From Lachnospiraceae bacterium (GTDB lineage Bacteria; Bacillota; Clostridia; Lachnospirales; Lachnospiraceae), in the NCBI GenBank assembly GCA_022794255.1, contig JAAWEL010000074.1, positions 1 through 58,507 of the forward strand: a stretch of 58,507 nt of DNA, written 5' to 3'. Shown here piece by piece: positions 52,601 to 58,507 of the stretch; within the stretch, counting starts at the first letter, position 1; each line of letters starts with the position of its first letter. The position numbers were made by a program, and so were the translations under genes. Under the pieces are notes generated by a model that worked only from the letters and a program-made list of their open reading frames with translations, was not told the DNA's origin and searched no databases.

Positions 52601-52647
52601 ATAGACTGGTGTTTTTTCTAAACTCTTTCTAAACTTCCAGTTTGTTA

Positions 52648-52676
52648 TGTACACAACTTTAATTTTATGGTAGAAT
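52648..52676 (+). promoter_or_regulatory. Extended -10 promoter for the radC-mre-min cluster
   Basis: TGTACA (52648-52653), 17 bases, TAGAAT (52671-52676), with TGG directly before the -10. Transcription would start near 52683. It is the only clear promoter seen before radC-mreC-mreD-PBP2-minC. Confidence 0.55.
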
Positions 52677-52746
52677 AATACAAGTTATCTCTTTCTTCTC
52701 TAACCACGTATCTGGAGAGTCACGCAGGAGGAGGATGGTAGGAGAT

Positions 52747-53433
52747 ATGAAAATCAAAGACATTCCCAATGACGACAGACCATATGAAAGATGCCAAAGG
52801 GAAGGGCCAGAGAATCTGAGTGATGTGGAACTATTGTCGATTATTATCCGCACTGGTTCCCGGGATTCTAATTCTCTGGAGCTTGCTGCGGATATTCTTG
52901 CCTTGAATTACCCAAAAGATGGTATTTTGGGGCTTCTTCATCTGACGCTACCAGAGCTGATGAAGGTAAAGGGCATTGGCATGGTAAAGGGTATTCAGCT
53001 TTTGTGTGTAGGTGAATTGTCCCGGCGAATCTGGAAGAGAAAGGCCAGGGAGAAAAACCTGATTTTTCATTCCCCGGATGAAGTGGCTGAATACTTTCAA
53101 GAGGATATGCGCCATAAAGATCAGGAGCTTCTATACGTAATGCTGTTTAATACCAAGCAGATTCTGATCCGTGATATCCAGCTTTCCAAGGGCACTGTTA
53201 ATGCATCCCTTGTGGCACCCAGAGAGATTTTTATTGAGGCTCTTCGCTATCAGGCTGTCAGCCTCATTTTGGTTCACAACCATCCCAGCGGGGATCCAGA
53301 GCCTAGCAGAGAAGATATTGCCCTGACCCGGCAGGTTTTTGAAGCAGGCCAGATGATTGGGATTTATCTGCAGGATCATGTGATTATTGGTGAACATTCT
53401 TATGTAAGTATGAAGGAACGAGGATTGATATAG
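52747..53433 (+). CDS. radC: RadC family JAB-domain protein
   Basis: A 228-residue protein of the RadC family. The N-terminal helix-hairpin-helix-like part opens MKIKDIPNDDRPYERCQREGPENLSDVELLSI (two blocks). The C-terminal JAB/MPN domain carries the zinc motif VHNHPSGDPEPS (about 173-184). Despite the name, a repair role is not demonstrated. I chose the ATG at 52747 because the family starts there; ATG 52735 is in frame and an AGGAGGAGG run lies upstream of both. mreC starts at the very next base after the stop. Confidence 0.9.
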   Translation: MKIKDIPNDDRPYERCQREGPENLSDVELLSIIIRTGSRDSNSLELAADILALNYPKDGILGLLHLTLPELMKVKGIGMVKGIQLLCVGELSRRIWKRKAREKNLIFHSPDEVAEYFQEDMRHKDQELLYVMLFNTKQILIRDIQLSKGTVNASLVAPREIFIEALRYQAVSLILVHNHPSGDPEPSREDIALTRQVFEAGQMIGIYLQDHVIIGEHSYVSMKERGLI

Positions 53434-54303
53434 ATGGAGTCAAAACACAGCAAATATATTTTGATCGGTATGTCCCTGTTTTGTATGGTATTGATTTTGG
53501 TGACGTCCTTCAAAGACAGCTTTTTAGAGCCGTTGCGAACCGGAGTAGGGTATTTTTTGATTCCTGTACAGTCCGGAGTGAACCGGGCTGGAACATTGAT
53601 TTATAATGAGATCTCTGATTATCGTCAGTTTAAGGGAGCTGTAGAAGAAAATCAACGTCTTCGGGAACGGATCGATGGGCTTGTAGAGGAAAATACCAGA
53701 CTGCAGGCAGAACGATTTGAGTTGGATCGCCTTCGGGAGCTGTATGAATTGGATCAGGATTATCAGCAGTATAAAAAAATCGGGGCCCGGATCATTGCCA
53801 AGGATTCGGGTGCTTGGTTTCAGGTTTTCCGTATTAACAAAGGATCGGCGGATGGTGTCCGGGTAGATGCCAATGTGATTGCCGGTGGCGGCCTGGTAGG
53901 GATTGTGACCGATGTGGGAGCCAATTATGCCACGGTTCGCTCCATTATTGATGATGTCAGCTGGGTCAGCGGTATGGCACAACAATCCGGGGATACTTGT
54001 TTTGTGGAAGGAGATCTCACCCTGTTTTCTGAGGGAAGGCTGCGTATCAGCAAGATTACCAAGGATGGAGATATTAAGGATGGGGATCGGATTGTCACCT
54101 CCAATACCAGTTCCAAGTACCTTCCTGGGATATTAATCGGATATGCCACGGATATTACGACAGATGATACGCGTCTTACCAAATCCGGATTTCTGATTCC
54201 TGCCGCAAAGTTCAATAATCTCCAGGAGGTTTTGGTGATTTTGGAACTGAAAGAGGATCAGCTGGATGGTGAGATATCTTTGGAACAGGGAGACCGGGAA
54301 TGA
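53434..54303 (+). CDS. mreC: Rod shape-determining protein MreC
   Basis: A 289-residue MreC, a bitopic membrane protein that links the cytoskeleton to wall synthases. One membrane segment (about 8-25) is followed by a coiled coil (about 62-105, EENQRLRERIDGLVEENTRLQAE in two blocks). The beta-rich domain has GADGVRVDANVIAGGGLVG-type sequence (about 140-160). It abuts radC with no gap and overlaps mreD by ATGA. mreB, which commonly lies just before mreC, is not here. Confidence 0.94.
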   Translation: MESKHSKYILIGMSLFCMVLILVTSFKDSFLEPLRTGVGYFLIPVQSGVNRAGTLIYNEISDYRQFKGAVEENQRLRERIDGLVEENTRLQAERFELDRLRELYELDQDYQQYKKIGARIIAKDSGAWFQVFRINKGSADGVRVDANVIAGGGLVGIVTDVGANYATVRSIIDDVSWVSGMAQQSGDTCFVEGDLTLFSEGRLRISKITKDGDIKDGDRIVTSNTSSKYLPGILIGYATDITTDDTRLTKSGFLIPAAKFNNLQEVLVILELKEDQLDGEISLEQGDRE

Positions 54304-54806
54304 AGCGGATTATTCTAAATATATTGCTGATGCTTTTGGCCTTCACCATTCAGAGTGGGATATTCCCGCTGCTTCCCTTTTTTGCAGCTACTCCCAATCT
54401 GCTTTTGATTCTGACCTTTTCCTTTGGTTTTATCTACGGGAAAAAGGCTGGCATGTGGTATGGCCTTTTAGCCGGAATTCTGCTTGATCTGTTTTACAGC
54501 GGACCATTTGGATTTTATACCCTTTTATATATTAATATTGGCTATATCAATGGAATCTGTACAAAATATTACTATGAAGATTATATTACTCTGCCGCTGA
54601 TCTTAAGTCTGATCAACGAGCTTGCCTACAACTGTTACATCTATGTGTTCAGTTTTCTGATCCGCAACCGGTTGGATTTTTTTTACTATTTCTGGGAGAT
54701 TATTCTTCCAGAAACAATCTTTACGGTTGTGGCCACATTGTTTCTTTACCGCTCATTTCTGTTTACAAACAGAAGGCTGGAGGAACTGGAAAAAAGGAGA
54801 GATTAG
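54300..54806 (+). CDS. mreD: Rod shape-determining protein MreD
   Basis: A 168-residue integral membrane protein with five or so hydrophobic segments. The YGKKAGMWYGLLAGILLDLFYSGPFGFYTLLY region (two blocks, about 43-75) matches the MreD family. The ATG overlaps the mreC stop. It works with MreC and PBP2 in lateral wall elongation. PBP2 starts 6 bases downstream. Confidence 0.92.
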   Translation: MKRIILNILLMLLAFTIQSGIFPLLPFFAATPNLLLILTFSFGFIYGKKAGMWYGLLAGILLDLFYSGPFGFYTLLYINIGYINGICTKYYYEDYITLPLILSLINELAYNCYIYVFSFLIRNRLDFFYYFWEIILPETIFTVVATLFLYRSFLFTNRRLEELEKRRD

Positions 54807-54812
54807 AAAGGA

Positions 54813-57692
54813 ATGTTCAAAGATTTTCTGGAAATACTGCAGGAGTTGCTTCATCGGTTGGCCAAATCCCGACTGTTTGCCTTGGGACTGGCATATACCA
54901 TCATGTTTGCCATTTTGATTGTCAAGCTGTTTAACCTGCAGATTGTAGCTGGAGAAAAATATCTGAGTGACTATAAAAAGCTGACGCAGAGAGAAGTGTC
55001 TATTCCAGGTACCCGGGGGAATATTTATGACTGCAATGGATATTTACTGGCTTACAATGAACCGGCTTATCTGGTAACGATTCAGGACGTAGGTGCTTAT
55101 TCAGATGCTGCATCCATGAATGCTATGCTTTTGCGTTTAGTACGTATTTTGAAAAAACATGAGGTCAGTATTCAGGGAAAGTTGGAGATCAGCTTCGATG
55201 AGGCAGGTAGGATGGTGTATACCAGCAGCTCTGAAGCTGCCAGACTCCGTTTTTTGCGGGATTATTATGGTGTTCGCTCTGTAGACATGCTCAATGATCC
55301 GGATGGCAAATATCCCACGGCAGTAAGTCCCCAGGAGCTTTTGGAGGAGCGGTGGAAACGCTATAAGATCAGTGAAATGAAAGATGACCGGGGCAACCCC
55401 CTGCTTTTGGCCGATGATGAAGCATTGGATATTTTTAATATCCGTTACACCATGTCCCTCAGTGCCTACAAAAAATACGAAGCGATTCCTATAACCTCCC
55501 ATGTGGACGAAAGCACAATGATTGAAATTTTAGAAAATCAGTCACTTTTGCAGGGGGTTAATATTGAAGAGACCACAATCCGCATGTACAATGACAGCAT
55601 CTATTTTGCTCCCATTATCGGTTATACCGGCAAAATGCAGGAAGATCATCTTGAAGAATTGCAAAAGATTGACAAAAGATATGACTTAAATGATATTGTG
55701 GGCCGCACTGGCATTGAATACCGGATGGAAGCAGAGCTACAAGGAGAAAAGGGTTACAGGAATTTAATTGTCAATAACATGGGAAGCATCATGGAGGTTG
55801 TTTCAGAGACTGAGCCAAAGACCGGGGATGATATTTATCTGACTATAGACCGGGAGCTTCAGATTGGCATCTACCATCTGATTGAACAGCAGCTGGCCGG
55901 AATTTTAGTGAGTAAGCTAAAAAATTATGATGTGGAGGTTACTAGCAGTACAGATGCATCCAAGATTGAGCTTCCCATCAAGGATGCTTATTACCAGCTC
56001 ATCAACAATAATGTGCTTTCTTTAAATGCCATGAGCAGGGAGGATGCCTCTGGAATAGAAAAAGAGATTTATGCAAGCTTTTCCTCCAACAAGGAGCGGA
56101 TCTTAAATCAACTCAGACAAGAGCTAATGAGTGAACATGCCACAAATATGAAAGACCTTTCCAAAGATATGGTGGCCTATATGGTCTATATATACAATTA
56201 TTTATCTGGTGACACAGTGGGTATTGTAAAACGGGACAGCATAGATGTGAACAGCGAGGCGTATCTTGCCTGGAAAAGTGATGACATCAGTCTGCGTGAT
56301 TATATTTACGCTGGCATTGCCGATAACTGGATCGATACCACCCGTCTGAATATCGAAAATAAATATTCCAGTGCAGACACGATCTATGAGGTACTGGTGG
56401 ATACAGTGATGGAGGCCCTTTTGCAGGATACCAAGTTTGATAAACGAATCTGTCGCTATCTGGTCAATGATGAAATCATTACTGGACGGCAGCTTTGTCT
56501 GGCGCTCTATGCTCAGGAGGTTCTTCCCTATGATGAGCAGCAAGTGCAGCTTCTCAATTCCAACGGGGAAAATTATGCCTATACATTCATGATTGAAAGA
56601 ATCTCCAACATCGATATTACTCCTGCCCAGCTGGCTCTTGATCCCTGTACCGGAAGTGTGGTTATCACGGATGTAAATACCGGTGAAGTAAAGGCATTAG
56701 TCACCTATCCCAGCTATGACAACAACCGTTTGTCAGGAACTGTAGATGCCACTTATTTTAACCAGCTCCAGGAAGATCTCTCTCTTCCGATGTACAATAA
56801 TGCCACCCAGGCCCAAAAGGCTCCCGGCTCCACTTTTAAACCGATCAGTGCCATTGCCGGCCTGGAGGAGAAGGTAGTGACCTTAGAGGAGACGATTGAG
56901 TGTACTGGTGTTTACAAAGAGGTAACACCAGACATCAAATGCTGGATTTACAGCGGTTATCATGGTCCTTTGGACTTGGTGGGAGGTATTCAAAATTCCT
57001 GTAACTATTACTTTTCGGAATTGGCTCACCGCCTTTCCACAGATGAAAACGGAGTGTACTCTACAGAACGGGGGCTGGATATCCTGAGAAAATATGCTGC
57101 CATGTTCGGGCTTGACCGTCCCTCAGGAATTGAGATCTCTGAGGTGGAACCAGAAATGTCCACTAAGGATCCGGAGCGTTCTGCCATGGGACAGGGGACC
57201 AATCGGTATTCCAACATTCAGCTTTCCCGCTATGTGGCTGCTCTGGCAAACAGAGGGACGGTATTTGATCTCAGTCTGTTAGATAAGAGAACAAATTCCA
57301 AAGGAGAACTGGTTGAGGACTATACACCGAAGGTTACTGGACACATAAATATCCAGGATTCTACCTGGGATGCCGTGCAGTTAGGCATGTATAAGGTGAT
57401 TTATGAAAGCTCTTCCCGCCGGATCTTTCGGGATCTGGAAGTGGAGATTGCTGGTAAAACCGGTACAGCACAAGAGGATAAAACCAGAGGAAATCACGCA
57501 TTTTTCATCTCTTATGGTCCCTATGCCAATCCAGATATCAGTGTGACTGTCAATATCCCTTACGGATATTCCTCTGGTAATGCAGCCACCCTGGCTAAAA
57601 ATGTTTACCGCTTTTACTATGGATATACAGATCTGGAATACGTAAGAAGCCATGGTGCTTTGGATGCATCCACAGTCACCATTGGAGACTGA
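54813..57692 (+). CDS. mrdA: Penicillin-binding protein 2-type transpeptidase with large insertion
   Basis: A 959-residue class B PBP, about 300 longer than typical PBP2. One membrane segment (about 20-42) precedes the pedestal domain with RGNIYDCNGYLLAYN (about 68-82). The transpeptidase motifs are STFK (S673-K676), SCN (S729-N731) and KTG (882-884). Between LTIDRELQ (about 343) and GSVVITDVNTGEVKALV (about 614) lies an extra segment of about 250 residues, mainly helical and polar. It crosslinks peptidoglycan during elongation. GAAAGGA precedes the ATG. Confidence 0.93.
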   Translation: MFKDFLEILQELLHRLAKSRLFALGLAYTIMFAILIVKLFNLQIVAGEKYLSDYKKLTQREVSIPGTRGNIYDCNGYLLAYNEPAYLVTIQDVGAYSDAASMNAMLLRLVRILKKHEVSIQGKLEISFDEAGRMVYTSSSEAARLRFLRDYYGVRSVDMLNDPDGKYPTAVSPQELLEERWKRYKISEMKDDRGNPLLLADDEALDIFNIRYTMSLSAYKKYEAIPITSHVDESTMIEILENQSLLQGVNIEETTIRMYNDSIYFAPIIGYTGKMQEDHLEELQKIDKRYDLNDIVGRTGIEYRMEAELQGEKGYRNLIVNNMGSIMEVVSETEPKTGDDIYLTIDRELQIGIYHLIEQQLAGILVSKLKNYDVEVTSSTDASKIELPIKDAYYQLINNNVLSLNAMSREDASGIEKEIYASFSSNKERILNQLRQELMSEHATNMKDLSKDMVAYMVYIYNYLSGDTVGIVKRDSIDVNSEAYLAWKSDDISLRDYIYAGIADNWIDTTRLNIENKYSSADTIYEVLVDTVMEALLQDTKFDKRICRYLVNDEIITGRQLCLALYAQEVLPYDEQQVQLLNSNGENYAYTFMIERISNIDITPAQLALDPCTGSVVITDVNTGEVKALVTYPSYDNNRLSGTVDATYFNQLQEDLSLPMYNNATQAQKAPGSTFKPISAIAGLEEKVVTLEETIECTGVYKEVTPDIKCWIYSGYHGPLDLVGGIQNSCNYYFSELAHRLSTDENGVYSTERGLDILRKYAAMFGLDRPSGIEISEVEPEMSTKDPERSAMGQGTNRYSNIQLSRYVAALANRGTVFDLSLLDKRTNSKGELVEDYTPKVTGHINIQDSTWDAVQLGMYKVIYESSSRRIFRDLEVEIAGKTGTAQEDKTRGNHAFFISYGPYANPDISVTVNIPYGYSSGNAATLAKNVYRFYYGYTDLEYVRSHGALDASTVTIGD

Positions 57693-57724
57693 TTGAATAA
57701 GCTGTATTTACAGGATTTAAGGAA

Positions 57725-57750
57725 GGAGGACGGCAGCAGAGCTGTCCTCC
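57725..57750 (+). promoter_or_regulatory. Hairpin between the PBP2 gene and minC
   Basis: GGAGGACGGC (57725-57734) pairs with GCTGTCCTCC (57741-57750) with one G-U pair and a 6-base loop. No T-tract follows, so it is not a standard terminator. It may be a processing or translational-spacing element, and it argues that minC starts after it. Confidence 0.5.
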
Positions 57751-57767
57751 GGAAAGAGGGGAGCAGG

Positions 57768-58433
57768 TTGAAAAGCAGAGTAGTAATCAAAAGCAGCAAG
57801 TCGGGAATGTGTGTTATTCTGGACCCGGATTGTACTTTCGAGGAGCTTCTGTCCGATATCGCATCTAAATTTAAGGAAAATGCCCGTTTCTGGGGCAGTG
57901 TTCAGATGGCATTGATGTTGGAGGGAAGAGAGCTTACTTCCGGAGAGGAGTTTCAGATTGTAAATACAATTACAGAAAATTCCAGCGTTGAGATTCTCTG
58001 TCTGATTGACAATGACGCAAATCGGATTGAAAGATGTGAAAAGGCCTTAAATCAAAAACTAATGGAGCTTTCCTACCGCACGGGACAGTTTTACCGCGGC
58101 GATCTTCATCGAGGGGAGTCCATTGACTCAGAGGCCAGTATTGTCATTATTGGTGATGTACTTCATGGAGCCCGGGTCACAGCCCGGGGCAATATCATTA
58201 TCTTAGGTACACTGAAGGGCTCCGCTCATGCAGGAATCTCCGGCAATGAAGAATCTGTGGTAGTTGCCTTGGAGATGGCTCCTCTGCAGCTGAAAATCGG
58301 GAGCTTTAGCCGCCAGTATGGGGACAAAGGAAGAAGATTAGGTAAAGGTGCCATGACAGCCTTTGTCGAAAATGACAATATTTGTACGAAGCCCATAAAA
58401 AAAAGCTTTTTAAACATGATAAATTTCAATTAA
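57768..58433 (+). CDS. minC: Septum site-determining protein MinC
   Basis: A 221-residue division inhibitor. The N-terminal FtsZ-inhibiting domain begins KSRVVIKSSKSGMCVIL. The C-terminal beta-helix that dimerises and binds MinD has YRTGQFYRGDLHRGE, IVIIGDVLHGARVTARGNIIILG (two blocks) and GSAHAGISGN (about 110-180). I chose the TTG at 57768 with GAGGGGAG upstream; the frame opens at a TTG at 57693, but the extra 25 codons include a hairpin and do not match the family. minD follows 65 bases later. Confidence 0.88.
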   Translation: MKSRVVIKSSKSGMCVILDPDCTFEELLSDIASKFKENARFWGSVQMALMLEGRELTSGEEFQIVNTITENSSVEILCLIDNDANRIERCEKALNQKLMELSYRTGQFYRGDLHRGESIDSEASIVIIGDVLHGARVTARGNIIILGTLKGSAHAGISGNEESVVVALEMAPLQLKIGSFSRQYGDKGRRLGKGAMTAFVENDNICTKPIKKSFLNMINFN

Positions 58434-58498
58434 CACTAGCAAAAGTTAAAATTTTAATGTAGAATATAACTGTGCATTTATTTTTCAGGAGGCGTTCT

Positions 58499-58507
58499 AT
58501 GAGTGAA
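58499..58507 (+). CDS. minD: Start of a gene cut by the window edge, probably minD
   Basis: Only ATG AGT GAA lies in the window, preceded by CAGGAGG 8 bases upstream. MinD, the membrane-cycling ATPase partner of MinC, is expected here from the standard minC-minD order. The identity rests on context alone. The 65-base gap has no clear promoter or terminator. Confidence 0.5.

Noticed and set aside
58441-58490. Promoter for minD
   Set aside because: TAGAAT and TATAAC hexamers are present but no -35 at proper spacing, so it is not listed.
1-58507. Mobile elements, tRNA/rRNA genes, CRISPR repeats, toxin-antitoxin or phage-defence genes
   Set aside because: None could be recognised: no transposase or integrase motifs, no regularly spaced repeats and no cloverleaf sequences were seen; the region appears to be stable core chromosome.

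Overview
The window looks like core chromosome of an endospore-forming Gram-positive member of the Clostridia, most likely Lachnospiraceae (Enterocloster/Lachnoclostridium-like). The support is spoIVA, yqfC, yqfD and a BofC-like gene, lipoprotein signal peptides of Firmicutes type, AGGAGG ribosome sites with many GTG/TTG starts, a pyrophosphate-type phosphofructokinase, and conserved clusters (ylxM-ffh-rpsP-khpA-rimM-trmD-rplS-lepB-rbgA-rnhB; mutS-mutL-miaA; radC-mreC-mreD-PBP2-minC-minD). Nearly every gene is on the + strand; only prs is on the minus strand. I see no tRNA, rRNA, insertion sequence, prophage, CRISPR array or toxin-antitoxin gene, and no gene-free stretch longer than about 250 bases.

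Layout. 1-1410: the end of an unrecognised gene, then a PfkB-type fructokinase. 1429-9733: the signal-recognition/ribosome-maturation cluster, including signal peptidase, RNase HII, the YraN nuclease-like protein, peptidoglycan editing factor PgeF and a small P-loop kinase. 9827-11035 (minus): a long-form PRPP synthetase, divergent from a PDZ/radical-SAM/DUF512 protein that leads into der-plsY-gpsA. 15703-20840: a complete branched-chain amino-acid-type ABC transporter (livJ, livH, livM, livG, livF) with two promoters and an internal terminator. 20846-26500: PPi-phosphofructokinase, a small SpoT-like HD protein, spoIVA, a beta-CASP metallo-hydrolase and RNase HI. 26667-29322: an LprI-domain protein and a large unknown lipoprotein. 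29392-32680: a 48-residue membrane protein, alaS and rpsU. 32710-37495: yqfC-yqfD-phoH-ybeY, a YerB-like lipoprotein and a BofC-like protein. 37585-43377: two tandem flavoproteins, then proB-DUF896-fau-proA. 43438-51918: miaB-mutS-mutL-miaA-ynbB. 51950-58507: a lipoprotein, radC, the mreCD-PBP2-minCD wall and division cluster, ending three codons into minD.

How it works together: most of the content serves protein synthesis and export (Ffh, S16, L19, S21, RimM, TrmD, RbgA, Der, MiaA, MiaB, AlaS, LepB), phospholipid precursor supply (GpsA, PlsY), DNA repair (MutS, MutL, RNases H) and cell shape (MreC, MreD, PBP2, Min). Sporulation genes are embedded among them.

No wholly new multi-gene system is evident. 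The most interesting signals are regulatory: a 10-bp inverted repeat over the -35 box of ylxM-ffh, a 9-bp inverted repeat around the -35 box of the liv operon, a two-stem leader RNA before livH, and a 14-bp stem that places the bofC-like start site in its loop. Among proteins, the PBP2 with a roughly 250-residue insertion, the divergent 402-residue Prs, the mre cluster without mreB, and the small and lipoprotein genes of unknown function deserve attention.
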